From Phycisphaera sp. (GTDB lineage Bacteria > Planctomycetota > Phycisphaerae > Phycisphaerales > UBA1924): 64,000 bases of DNA. Positions 16,611 through 25,253 of the stretch are shown one piece after another. Both the position numbers and the translations under genes were made by a program. Each line of letters starts with the position of its first letter. The stretch's first letter is position 1. The notes below the pieces were generated by a model. It was not told the origin of the DNA. It saw only the letters and a list, made by a program, of their open reading frames with translations, and ran no database searches. The stretch covers positions 1,049,205 through 1,113,204 of the forward strand of contig CP098402.1 in NCBI GenBank assembly GCA_025916675.1, given 5' to 3'.

Positions 16611-17192
16611 ATGAGCACCCGCCGCGTCCATCCTGGTTCCAGCCGACGGGGCATGACCTTCCTTGAGGTCGTGCTGGCCTCGGCCCTGCTGGGTATCGTG
16701 GCCTTCGGCATCTTCGGCGCGCTCAACTATCTGGTGCTCCAGCAGAAGCGTGCCGAGCAGATCGCCGGCGCGAGCGAAGTCGCCAACCGCGTCGTGCTCA
16801 TGTACCTGGACAGCCCCGATGCGATGCCTCCTGGTGGGCGGCCCATCCCCTACGGGCGCAACCTCTACCGCTGGACGTACGAGGCCTCACCGATCGAGGT
16901 GTACGATCCCAACGCCACTGATGAGGCAACCCCGCTCTCGCTGACCCGCTTGAGTGAACTAAGCGTGAGCGTGTGGCTGCATGAGGACAGCGGTGGGGCG
17001 TATTCGCCGAATCCCGGAACGCCGGGCATCCTCGTGCGGCGCATGCTCGACCCGCTGGCCAGCCGAAACCCAGACTCGTTCTCCCGAGCGGTTGAGGACG
17101 GGACACTTATTCGGGGGCTCACCGGCGGTGACGGCGCGGCGCGATCGGGCGGCTCGCAGACGCCCGGCGGCGGCCTCTCGGGGGGCAACTGA
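16611..17192 (+). CDS. Minor pseudopilin (GspI/GspH-like)
   Basis: 193 residues, six bp after gspG. The N-terminus carries a prepilin signal, RRGMTFLEVVLASALLGIV, with E5 of the mature form present. The rest is poorly conserved, with RAEQIAGASEVANRVVLMYL and a glycine/serine-rich C-terminus. Position after GspG and before a GspJ-like gene suggests the GspI role in the pseudopilus tip complex, but sequence alone does not fix which minor pilin it is. Its TGA overlaps the next ATG by one base. Confidence 0.8.
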   Translation: MSTRRVHPGSSRRGMTFLEVVLASALLGIVAFGIFGALNYLVLQQKRAEQIAGASEVANRVVLMYLDSPDAMPPGGRPIPYGRNLYRWTYEASPIEVYDPNATDEATPLSLTRLSELSVSVWLHEDSGGAYSPNPGTPGILVRRMLDPLASRNPDSFSRAVEDGTLIRGLTGGDGAARSGGSQTPGGGLSGGN

Positions 17193-18247
17193 TGTCTTCC
17201 CCGATGCGCCAGGGCTTCACGCTCATCGAGCTCACGATGGCCATCGTCATCGGCTCGATCATCCTGTTCGCCGCGATGGGCATGTTCCAGACCATGGAGC
17301 GTGCCGATTCGATCGCCGACGTGAGGGCCGAAGAGAACTCCCAGCTCCAGCGCACACAGCGTGTGGCGAGCCGGGCGATGGGCTCGCTCTTGGTCATGTC
17401 TCGCCAGGACCAGCAGACCGCCTCGGCCGCGCGTACGGCCCAGGAGCAGGCCGAGCAGGCGGTCGCCGATGGCCGCGGATTGGGGGGTGGGCAGGACGAG
17501 GCCAGCGAGCAGGAAACGCTCGATGGGCTCGCGGACACGGTCCGCCAATTCAGGCCTCGCGTGCTCCTCGAACCCGACCCGCGTTTGCAGGGCGTGCAGA
17601 TGGTGCGTCGTGTGCGCATCGGCGACGAGGGCCTGGGCGCCCCCGAGAGCACGACCCCCCAGCGCCTCGAACTGGCGCTCAGCGCGCCCTGCGTGATCCC
17701 GTCGTACGCCGACGAGCAGCGGCGGCTGGCGATCGCCAGACTCGGCTTGCGGCCGATCGAGATCGGCTCGTCGGTCGACGAGGAGGGCGCGGTTCGGGGG
17801 GCGTTCGTTTTTCGGGACGAACGCCGCGTGAACCAGCTCGGCCTGCGTGTGTTCAGCTTCTGGTGGCTGCCCATCGCGGGCGATGCCGACGATGCCGAAG
17901 CGATCGAGGCCGAGCAGCTCGACCCAGCGATCATCGATGGCGCGGTTATGCTCATGGACAGCGTGGTGTGGGCCCGCTGGCGATTCTTCAAGGAAGCGCA
18001 GTGGCGCGACGAGTTTCAGGTACTCGGCGAGCTCGACCTTGCTGCGTACGGCGAGCTCGAAATGACCACGTCCCAGAATGTCACGGTGTCCTGGCTCTTC
18101 GAACTGGCCTGGACCATCGGCACCGACTCCGACGACGAGGGCGATGGTGACGCCGAAGGCGAGGAAGAACTCGACCTCGATCCCGAATCGGGCGGCGGGA
18201 CAACCAGTTCGGGCGATGGCTCGACACGCCAGGGGAGCGTGAACTGA
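17192..18247 (+). CDS. Minor pseudopilin (GspJ-like), large acidic C-terminus
   Basis: 351 residues with prepilin signal MRQGFTLIELTMAIVIGSII. It is longer than typical GspJ (about 200). A helical, charged middle (EEQAEQAVADGRGLGGGQDE-type composition) and an acidic tail rich in D and E (about residues 310-335) are unusual. It is translationally coupled at both ends, by ATG overlap with the gene before and a 1-bp overlap with the gene after. Tip-complex role is inferred from order and signal peptide. Confidence 0.8.
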   Translation: MSSPMRQGFTLIELTMAIVIGSIILFAAMGMFQTMERADSIADVRAEENSQLQRTQRVASRAMGSLLVMSRQDQQTASAARTAQEQAEQAVADGRGLGGGQDEASEQETLDGLADTVRQFRPRVLLEPDPRLQGVQMVRRVRIGDEGLGAPESTTPQRLELALSAPCVIPSYADEQRRLAIARLGLRPIEIGSSVDEEGAVRGAFVFRDERRVNQLGLRVFSFWWLPIAGDADDAEAIEAEQLDPAIIDGAVMLMDSVVWARWRFFKEAQWRDEFQVLGELDLAAYGELEMTTSQNVTVSWLFELAWTIGTDSDDEGDGDAEGEEELDLDPESGGGTTSSGDGSTRQGSVN

Positions 18248-19113
18248 TGGCCCGCGCGCCGCAACATCACGCTCACCGGGCGAGGGCGTTCGCGCTGCCC
18301 CTTGTGGTGCTGCTGTCGATGGTGGCCACGATGGCGATCGCCGTCATGCTCGAACGCCAGGGCCAGCAGACCAGGGCGACCGTCCGGCAGATGCGATGGA
18401 CGCAGGACCGGCACCTCGAACGTGGCGTCCGTGAGATCGCAGGCTCGTGGCTTACCGGTGCCAGCCGGCGGCTGAACGAGATCGCCAAGGAGGGCGGGCA
18501 CGCGCTCGACCTCAACATGGAAGACGGGCGGACCATCCGGCTGGACATCGAAGATGCTCAGGGCTCGGTGCTGTCGGTGTTCGACGGTGTGTCCGAGAAT
18601 GAACTGCCATTCGCTCAGGGCGCGTACGACACCATCCAGCTCCGCGCGGGCGATCAGGAAACACTCGACCGCTGGACCCGCACCGTTGGGCCGGCGGCCA
18701 TCAGCGCCGTGACCGCCCCCGAAGAGGTTCTCGCGGCCGCGGCGTCACCGATGATCGGCGATGGGCAGGCCTCGGCCATGGCCCGCGACATCGTGCTTGC
18801 GCGGGAGGGCGCCGCCGACTCGGTCGGCACGCAGTGGCTGCGGCAGGTGATCGCCGAATACATGACCGAGATGGAAGACCGGCGGATCATGCAGCGCTTG
18901 CTGGTGGCCGAGCCGGACCTGTGGCGTCTGCGGATCACCGTGCTTGACGGCCGTGGTCGCGTTGGGTCGATGTACGAGGCGGTGGTCCATGTGGACGGGC
19001 GGGAGATCCGCCAGCGCGCCGATAGCGGGGCGTTTACTCCTTTGGGGCCGTTCTTGCTGTGGCGGCGGCTCGACGAGGCCGAGATGGTCGCGCAGGCGGC
19101 CGGCGGACGCTAA
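18247..19113 (+). CDS. GspK-like secretion protein
   Basis: 288 residues. The N-terminus (RAFALPLVVLLSMVATMAIA) is a prepilin-like hydrophobic segment without the usual Glu at position 5. Loss of that Glu is typical of GspK, which caps the pseudopilus. The body has EIAGSWLTGASRRLNEIAKE and WLRQVIAEYMTEMEDRRIMQ. Operon position after a GspJ-like gene supports the call; the sequence is divergent from proteobacterial GspK. Confidence 0.7.
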   Translation: MARAPQHHAHRARAFALPLVVLLSMVATMAIAVMLERQGQQTRATVRQMRWTQDRHLERGVREIAGSWLTGASRRLNEIAKEGGHALDLNMEDGRTIRLDIEDAQGSVLSVFDGVSENELPFAQGAYDTIQLRAGDQETLDRWTRTVGPAAISAVTAPEEVLAAAASPMIGDGQASAMARDIVLAREGAADSVGTQWLRQVIAEYMTEMEDRRIMQRLLVAEPDLWRLRITVLDGRGRVGSMYEAVVHVDGREIRQRADSGAFTPLGPFLLWRRLDEAEMVAQAAGGR

Positions 19114-19152
19114 ACTCTGGGCCGCTCCGGCGGCAGATAGGGGATATTGCTC

Positions 19153-19965
19153 ATGGCAACGAAGCACAGCCGGACCAGCACACTCCAGCAGCGGCGCCTG
19201 ATCCAGATCGGGACCGCCGCCGCGTGCGTCGCGTTCGTGGGCATGGCGGTGGGCGCGGTGGTCGTCGACCGATCGGTGGCCCCCGCGCCGGATCCGGTCA
19301 TTCCGCCCGCGCCGCCGCCCGCCACATCGGGTGGATCGGGTGGCGGCTTCCCGCCGTCCCCGCCGTTGATCGCGACGGGGTTGTCATCGGTGTTCGAGTT
19401 GGATCCGGTGACCGAGCCGGTGAAGCCCGATACGGGAGATGGAGACCCCGAGCTTCCACCGCAGGACATCGTGCTGGTGGCGGCGATCGGCCAGCCGGGC
19501 TCGATGATGGCGGTCATCCGCGAGGGCGCGGCGCAGACGGCCATCGCCGAGGGCCAGCGGGCCGGCTCGGTAGACGTGCTCGAGGTCAAGCCCGGTTGGG
19601 CGCGTGTTCGGCACCGCGGCGTGGAACGCGAGCTGACCATTGGCAAGCCCACGCTGCTGGTGAGCGACATGGGCGCGGGTGGTGCGGCCCCGATGGGCAG
19701 CCAGATCATCCAATCCCCGGGTCAAGGAAGCATGATCGAGACCGCGGAAGAACGCGGCATAACCCGGACACGCACGCCAACGGCCATGCAGCGTGCTCAG
19801 TCGGGCGGGAACTCAGGCGGGCCCGGGGGCCCGGGCGACCGTGGCGGAAGCAGCGGCAATCCTGGGAATCGTGGCAACCGAGGTCTTGGGAATGGGAACG
19901 GCAACGGGAATGGCAACGGCCAACCGGTGCCGGGTGGTCCGAAGCAGCCCGAGGAAGACCGGTGA
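19153..19965 (+). CDS. GspC-like inner-membrane protein with Gly/Asn-rich tail
   Basis: ATG 19153 follows GGGGA about 8 bp upstream. Residues about 15-40 form one transmembrane helix (IGTAAACVAFVGMAVGAVVV). A proline-rich periplasmic linker follows. Then comes a GspC HR-like beta domain (DIVLVAAIGQPGSMMAVIRE, IAEGQRAGSVDVLEVKPGWA, VRHRGVERELTIGK), which in known systems contacts the secretin. The C-terminus is low complexity, with NGNGNGNGNG and GGPGGPGDRGG. The stop overlaps the next GTG by 4 bp. Confidence 0.75.
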   Translation: MATKHSRTSTLQQRRLIQIGTAAACVAFVGMAVGAVVVDRSVAPAPDPVIPPAPPPATSGGSGGGFPPSPPLIATGLSSVFELDPVTEPVKPDTGDGDPELPPQDIVLVAAIGQPGSMMAVIREGAAQTAIAEGQRAGSVDVLEVKPGWARVRHRGVERELTIGKPTLLVSDMGAGGAAPMGSQIIQSPGQGSMIETAEERGITRTRTPTAMQRAQSGGNSGGPGGPGDRGGSSGNPGNRGNRGLGNGNGNGNGNGQPVPGGPKQPEEDR

Positions 19966-21545
19966 GCGAACGCGTCTGCCTCATCGAGCGCGACGAGCGC
20001 GGTGATCGCGTTCGCGCGGTCCGGCTGATCGGCCAGCACGCTGAGGCCGCATGGACGAGTCCACGCGTCGATGGTCGCTACGCCTCCGACGCGGCCGAGG
20101 ACGCGCAGGCGGCGGCCGAGTGGATCGCCAACCGGCTCTCGGTCGACGGCGACAAGCTCGGCATGCTGGTGGTCGACACGGTGGGCGCGCACTGCGCCTG
20201 GGTGCAGGCGGCGACGGCCGACGCTGGCGCAGTGCGCAGCGCGTTCGGCCATGGGGGCGATGCCCCGCTCGATGAGTTCGAGGCCGACCTTGGGTTGGAC
20301 GACGAGCACGAAGATACGGACGTGCTGGGCAGCCGGCCGACGCCTATCGAGGCGGCCATCGAGCCGCTGGGGCCGGCGTATGACTCCGACACCGGGCTAC
20401 GGGTGGGCGTGATGGTCGCGCCCGACGCGATCGTTCGCCTTTTGATTGACGCGCTGGACGAGCAGGGCGTGGACTTCACCGGGGTCACCAGCCTGTGGCA
20501 CGTGCTCGGGTGGACGGCGAGCCCCGATGCGCTCGATTCGGCCGCGTCGTCTCGCGTGGTGGCCGACAGCCCGACGGTGATCGGTGGCGTGTTGGTGCAG
20601 CCCGATGGCCGGCTGATCTGGTCGTGGTGCCGCGATGGCGCGGTGCTTGCCGCCGGCTCGCAACGCGTGGCGCTGCACGACGATGGCCCGATCGTGACGC
20701 GGCATGACGTCGCGCGGCTGGTGAACGACTGGGTGTCGTGGAGTGCGCAGGTAGGCGTCGCGCCGGGCCGCATCCTGGTGGTTGCATGCCCCTTGGCGTG
20801 GGAGAAATCGACCGGCGATCCTGAGTCGCTCACGGCCCCCTCGATGGCGTCGTCGATCTCGGACCTGTGGCCCGACGCGGTCCTCGACATCGACGTGCAA
20901 GACGACCCGGTATTGGCCCTGCTGCGCCGGGCCGAAACGCTGGCCGGGGACACCCTGGAACCCGGGCACGCGATGGCCTCGCTGGCGACCCGCCCCGGCC
21001 GGTCGCTCCGGCGTGGGTATCAGTTGATGGGGCTCGCGTTTGCCGCCCTCGGTTTCGCACTGGCGGCGATAGGCTGGCGATGGCAGAGCCAGGTGGAGGG
21101 CGTGCGTGAAGACGCCGCCCGGGTGGAGCAGGCGTACCTGGCCGACATCACCAATGTCGAGAACGAGTTGGGTAAGCCCGGCGAGATCACCGGGGCGATG
21201 GTGCCGATCCTGAAGCTCAATAGCGAGGTCGACCAGGCGACGCGTGGGAGCGAGATCGATCGGCCCGAGGGCAAGCCGATGCTCACCGAGTTGGAGGGGC
21301 TCTCGTTCCTCCTGAGCGAGCTCGGGGACCGCGTTGAATTACAAGACATCAAGATGGGTGCGGCTGCGGTGACGGTCACGATGGCGACCGACGATGCTTC
21401 GGTGGTCGGTGAGATCAACGCAAAACTGATCGAGTTGGATCTCAACGGTGGCGCGCTCCGGTGGCGGACGAATTCGACGGGCACCGGTTCGCGGTACACC
21501 GTTCGGATGATCGGCACCTGGCAATCGCAGGAGGGCGAGCGGTGA
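19962..21545 (+). CDS. GspL/PilM-N-like cytoplasmic-periplasmic assembly protein
   Basis: 527 residues from GTG 19962. The large N-terminal part resembles the actin-like cytoplasmic domain of GspL (GMLVVDTVGAHCAWVQAATA, LRVGVMVAPDAIVRLLIDAL, GRILVVACPLAWEKS). A single transmembrane helix lies at about residues 345-370 (GLAFAALGFALAAIGWRW). A PilN-like periplasmic domain follows (LEGLSFLLSELGDRVELQDI). Such proteins link the assembly ATPase to the membrane platform. It overlaps both neighbours by 4 bp, so subunits are probably made in fixed ratio. Confidence 0.75.
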   Translation: MSERVCLIERDERGDRVRAVRLIGQHAEAAWTSPRVDGRYASDAAEDAQAAAEWIANRLSVDGDKLGMLVVDTVGAHCAWVQAATADAGAVRSAFGHGGDAPLDEFEADLGLDDEHEDTDVLGSRPTPIEAAIEPLGPAYDSDTGLRVGVMVAPDAIVRLLIDALDEQGVDFTGVTSLWHVLGWTASPDALDSAASSRVVADSPTVIGGVLVQPDGRLIWSWCRDGAVLAAGSQRVALHDDGPIVTRHDVARLVNDWVSWSAQVGVAPGRILVVACPLAWEKSTGDPESLTAPSMASSISDLWPDAVLDIDVQDDPVLALLRRAETLAGDTLEPGHAMASLATRPGRSLRRGYQLMGLAFAALGFALAAIGWRWQSQVEGVREDAARVEQAYLADITNVENELGKPGEITGAMVPILKLNSEVDQATRGSEIDRPEGKPMLTELEGLSFLLSELGDRVELQDIKMGAAAVTVTMATDDASVVGEINAKLIELDLNGGALRWRTNSTGTGSRYTVRMIGTWQSQEGER

Positions 21546-22117
21546 GCGAGCAGGGCGACAGGGGCATCGTTGCCAGCCGGGCCGAGTTGGCCGGGCGTGC
21601 AGCGGCGCAGGAGCAGCGCAACAAGCCGCGAGGTGTGTTGTACATTGGCGCCTTGGTGCTGGTGGCCGGGCTGATCTACCTGATGGTGGGGCGTTCCTCG
21701 CTGGCCAGCGCCGAAGCCCAGCGTCGTAGCGAACTCAACACCGCACGTAACGTGAAGATGCAGGCTGCGCGACTGGAGCGCCACCGCCTGGAGTCCGAGA
21801 CGAGCGGGGCCCAACGATTCAAGCCGGTGCCGAACTTCACCAGCCTGGCCGATTCGGCGGCGCAATCGATCGGGTTGACGCCGGTGCCGACACTCTCGCG
21901 TCAGACGCAGGAAACGCCCCCGACCCAGCCGGGCTTGATTGAGCGGATGTACTGGTACGATCGCGTGACCAGCCGGGATCTTGAGGCCTTGATTGGTTGG
22001 GTTGCGCAGGTGGAAGAAATGATCCCCGGGGTTGAGATTTCCCGATTGGACCTGACTCCCCAGCGGACCCAGTGGCAACTGTCTATCACGTTTGTAAAGC
22101 CGGAGCTCGCCCCATGA
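21542..22117 (+). CDS. GspM/PilO-like membrane protein
   Basis: 191 residues from GTG 21542. It has a short cytoplasmic N-terminus, one transmembrane helix (GVLYIGALVLVAGLIYLMVG), a coiled-coil stretch (AEAQRRSELNTARNVKMQAA) and a small C-terminal domain with IERMYWYDRVTSRDLEALIG. This layout and the position after the GspL-like gene suggest the GspM/PilO partner. It overlaps the next gene by 4 bp. Confidence 0.7.
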   Translation: MSEQGDRGIVASRAELAGRAAAQEQRNKPRGVLYIGALVLVAGLIYLMVGRSSLASAEAQRRSELNTARNVKMQAARLERHRLESETSGAQRFKPVPNFTSLADSAAQSIGLTPVPTLSRQTQETPPTQPGLIERMYWYDRVTSRDLEALIGWVAQVEEMIPGVEISRLDLTPQRTQWQLSITFVKPELAP

Positions 22118-22740
22118 CCAACCGTGTGTTGGCTGTTGTCGCCCTTTCGTTTGTTGTGTTCGCCTTCGGGTGCACCAAGAACAATACCGATCAGTTTGTG
22201 ATCGATCTCCAGCAGATGACGCCGGACGACACGGCACAGAAGCGTGAGGCCGTCATGCTGGTGAATCGTGCGTACGAGGTCTACCACGACAACGATCGCA
22301 GCGAAGAAAAGCGCGTGCGAGAGGCCGCGAGGATGCTTGAAGAAGCCGTCCGGCTCGATCCCGGTTTTGCCACGGCTCACATGAACCTGGGCGTGCTGCA
22401 CCTGGAGCAGGACAACCTGCCAACGGCGGTCGTAATGCTGCGGGACGCGCAGCGGCTCTTGCCAAGCGATTCTCGGCCTAGTTACTTCCTTGGTGTGGCG
22501 TATTACAAGATGGGGCACGCCAAAGCGGCAGTCGATTCGTACCTGATGGCGATCCAGATCGATCAAGCGGATGTACGGGCGGTGCGGGGGTTGACGCTGG
22601 CCTGCCGGAGCATCCATTACGCGAACGACACGACTCTCGAGGTGCTCAAGCGTTCACAACTGCGTGAGCCCGACGAGGAGTGGCGGCACATCATCGATCG
22701 CGAGATCATCCGTCAGGAACGCCAACTGGACATGGGCTGA
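22114..22740 (+). CDS. TPR-repeat lipoprotein of the secretion operon
   Basis: 208 residues. Lipoprotein signal ends FVVFAFGC. At least two tetratricopeptide repeats are visible (AARMLEEAVRLDPGFATAHM and SYFLGVAYYKMGHAKAAVDS). TPR lipoproteins such as PilF/PilW help secretin assembly in related machines, so a pilotin-like role is a reasonable inference from context. It is coupled to the gene before by ATGA overlap and followed 6 bp later by a small membrane protein. Confidence 0.75.
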   Translation: MTNRVLAVVALSFVVFAFGCTKNNTDQFVIDLQQMTPDDTAQKREAVMLVNRAYEVYHDNDRSEEKRVREAARMLEEAVRLDPGFATAHMNLGVLHLEQDNLPTAVVMLRDAQRLLPSDSRPSYFLGVAYYKMGHAKAAVDSYLMAIQIDQADVRAVRGLTLACRSIHYANDTTLEVLKRSQLREPDEEWRHIIDREIIRQERQLDMG

Positions 22741-22746
22741 GTACGA

Positions 22747-23178
22747 ATGACTGATGCCAAGAAGAAGCCCGGGGCCGTGAGACAGGCCGTCACATTGCTG
22801 GTTGCCATGGGAATCCTCATCGCCGCGGCGGTGGTCATCTATCCCAAATTCCAGTCTCGGACCGAGGGGCCCGTGCGGCTGGACATCCTGAACGCCAGCG
22901 AGGCATCGATGATCGATCCTTCGGTATCGCTCCGCGTACCCGCCGACCAGACTGTCGGGGCGTTGCGGTCGGTGATCTCAGCGGGATTCCTGGTTACGGC
23001 GTACGAGGGGATGGGGCCCGTTGAGATCGAGTCGGTTACGTTCACAGCTGGTGAAGACGGGCAACCCGTGACGCACGAGATCGACCAGACGCTCGAGCCG
23101 GGTGGGGTGATGGTACTGCGTATCACGGCCGATAGCGTTGAGGTTGACGCGAGCGAGTTGGCGCCCGAAACGCCCTGA
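22747..23178 (+). CDS. Small membrane-anchored hypothetical protein
   Basis: 143 residues with one N-terminal transmembrane helix (VTLLVAMGILIAAAVVIYPK) and a short beta-rich extracytoplasmic domain (PVRLDILNASEASMIDPSVS; EPGGVMVLRITADSVEVD). I do not recognise the family. It is the last gene of the secretion operon and converges on the PhoH gene with a 12-bp gap. Confidence 0.65.
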   Translation: MTDAKKKPGAVRQAVTLLVAMGILIAAAVVIYPKFQSRTEGPVRLDILNASEASMIDPSVSLRVPADQTVGALRSVISAGFLVTAYEGMGPVEIESVTFTAGEDGQPVTHEIDQTLEPGGVMVLRITADSVEVDASELAPETP

Positions 23179-23190
23179 GTAGCCGTTGAA

Positions 23191-24645
23191 TCACAACCGT
23201 TCGGCGGCGAGGCTGGCTAGGTGTGACCGCTCGCTGCGCTGCAGCATGACGTGGCCGACGAGCCCAAGGCCCTTCATCTTCTCGACGGCGTAGGACAGGC
23301 CGTTGGACGAGCTGTCGAGGTACGGGTTGTCGATCTGGCCGATGTCGCCGGTGAGCACGAGCTTGGTACCCTCGCCGACGCGTGAGGCGATGGTCTTGAC
23401 CTCGTGGGGCGTGAGGTTCTGGGCCTCGTCGACGATCATGAACTGGTGGGGAATCGAGCGGCCGCGGATGTAGGTGAGCGGCTCGAGCACGAGCTTGCCG
23501 TCGGCGATCATCTTGTCGATGCGTTGCTCGTTGGTGTGGCTGTCGGCGGTCTGGCCGTGGGCACCACGGGTGCTGAGCAGGTACTCCAGGTTGTCGAAGA
23601 TCGGTTGCATCCAGGCGAACAGCTTCTCGTCCTTGTCGCCAGGCAAAAAGCCGATGTCGCGGCCCATGGGCATGATGGGGCGCGCGACCAGGAGCTTGTC
23701 GAATCGGCCCTCTTGGAAGACCTTGGCCATGCCAGCGGCGAGTGCCAGGAGCGTCTTGCCCGTGCCCGCGCTGCCCAGCAGGGTGATCATCTGGATCTCG
23801 TCGTCCATGAGCAGGTCGAGGGCCATCGTCTGCTGCACGTTGCGTGCGAGCAGGCCGAAGATGGGCTTGCGCGGTGGGGTGATTGGGATGAGGTGCTCGG
23901 TGTCGGCCAGGCGGCGGGCGAGGCCCGTGTGGTTCTCGTCGCGTTCGTCCTTGAGCAGCACGAAGGCGTTGGGTTGGACTTCCTCGGGCAGCGCGGGCAG
24001 CGTCGGATCGTCGGTGTCGTGCTGGGCCGAGAGCGCGTCCTCAATGGGTTCGAGTGGGAGCATGCGCTCGTCGTAGAGCTGGTCGATGAGGTTGCCCTCG
24101 ACCGAGACTGTGACGTAGCCCATGTAGAGGCGATCGGCGTCGATCTTCTGGTTCTGGAAGTCTTCGGTGGGGATGCCCATCGCGTCGCTCTTGATGCGCG
24201 CGTTGAGATCCTTGGACACGAACACGGTTCGGTTGCCCTTGTCGTGCAGCTCCCACGCGACGGCGATGATGCGGTTGTCCTTGGTGTCTTCGGCGATGGC
24301 GTGCGGGCGGTCGCGGTCGGAGATGACCACCTTGATGAGACCCGTTGCGCCGTTGGCCGTCGAGGCGGCCGCGCCGGCCTGCGGGCTGGTGTCCCCCCAG
24401 CGGACGCCCTCAATGAGTGTGCCCTTGGCACGCAGGCGGTCGAGGCGGCGGATGACCTCGCGTGCGTTGCGGCCGATGTCGTCCTCCTGCCGCTTGAGCT
24501 TATCAAGCTCTTCGATGACGGCGAAGGGGATGATGACGTTGTTGTCTTGGAAGACGAACAGGGCATTGGGGTTGTGCAGCAGGACGTTGGTGTCGAGTAC
24601 GAACTGCTTGACGCCGGTTGTTTTGGTAGTTGCGGTGCTTGCCAT
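23191..24645 (-). CDS. phoH2: PIN domain-PhoH ATPase (PhoH2 type)
   Basis: 484 residues. An N-terminal PIN nuclease domain starts KQFVLDTNVLLHNP, with acidic D18 (LDTN) and DRDRPHAIAEDTKDN-type acidic residues further on. A C-terminal PhoH domain carries Walker A GSAGTGKT, then LLVARPIMPMGRDIGFLPGD and Walker B MIVDEAQNLT. PhoH2 proteins are RNA unwinding and cleaving enzymes, sometimes linked to toxin-antitoxin activity. It is preceded by an RBS GGAGAG and by the DUF456 gene with a 26-bp gap. Confidence 0.92.
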   Translation of the reverse strand: MASTATTKTTGVKQFVLDTNVLLHNPNALFVFQDNNVIIPFAVIEELDKLKRQEDDIGRNAREVIRRLDRLRAKGTLIEGVRWGDTSPQAGAAASTANGATGLIKVVISDRDRPHAIAEDTKDNRIIAVAWELHDKGNRTVFVSKDLNARIKSDAMGIPTEDFQNQKIDADRLYMGYVTVSVEGNLIDQLYDERMLPLEPIEDALSAQHDTDDPTLPALPEEVQPNAFVLLKDERDENHTGLARRLADTEHLIPITPPRKPIFGLLARNVQQTMALDLLMDDEIQMITLLGSAGTGKTLLALAAGMAKVFQEGRFDKLLVARPIMPMGRDIGFLPGDKDEKLFAWMQPIFDNLEYLLSTRGAHGQTADSHTNEQRIDKMIADGKLVLEPLTYIRGRSIPHQFMIVDEAQNLTPHEVKTIASRVGEGTKLVLTGDIGQIDNPYLDSSSNGLSYAVEKMKGLGLVGHVMLQRSERSHLASLAAERL

Positions 24646-24671
24646 AAATCTCTCTCCGAATTCTCTCTAGA

Positions 24672-25187
24672 TTACCACGTAGACCATGCGGCGATGATGA
24701 GCAGCGTTGCGCAGATGATGGCCAGGGTGAGCTTGACGAGGATGGCCGCGAACCAGCCGGCAGAGGCGCCGGCCCCGACCTTGGCCGATTGCTTCCAGGT
24801 CTCTTCCGGCCCAGTCCGGTGGACCAGTGTGGCGCACAATCCCGCGCCCACGGCTCCGCCGAGCAGCGTGCCGACGATGGGCAGGACCATCGTGCCGGCG
24901 ATCGCCCCGACGATGCCGCCAAGGAACGCGGCGATCATCGCCCGACGCGTGCCACCCATGCGTTTGGCACCCACGACACCGGCCGACCAGTCGACCACGT
25001 CGGAGATGAGCGTGCTGCCCAGGATGATGCCGAAGATCCACCAGGACACGATCGGATCGCCCAGCACCCAGTAGCCGAGCAGTGCGCCAGACACGTTGAC
25101 CAGCAGCGTGGCCAGCGTGAGCAGCCACAACCCCGGCAGGCTGACTAAAACGATGGCCGGCCCGATGAGGGCGGCCAGGGTCAGCAC
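24672..25187 (-). CDS. DUF456 membrane protein
   Basis: 171 residues from GTG 25187; no ATG or other standard start exists between that codon and the stop of the upstream gene. It has several transmembrane segments and the small-residue signature RRAMIAAFLGGIVGAIAGT with LPIVGTLLGGAVGAGLCA, typical of the DUF456 (YqgC-like) family of unknown function. It lies between a membrane protein and phoH2 on the same strand. Confidence 0.8.
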   Translation of the reverse strand: MLTLAALIGPAIVLVSLPGLWLLTLATLLVNVSGALLGYWVLGDPIVSWWIFGIILGSTLISDVVDWSAGVVGAKRMGGTRRAMIAAFLGGIVGAIAGTMVLPIVGTLLGGAVGAGLCATLVHRTGPEETWKQSAKVGAGASAGWFAAILVKLTLAIICATLLIIAAWSTW

Positions 25188-25253
25188 GATGGCAAAGGCG
25201 ATCCAGATGCGTGCGCTCCGGCGTGTGCGGTGGGCAGCCTGTCCGAGAGCTGG

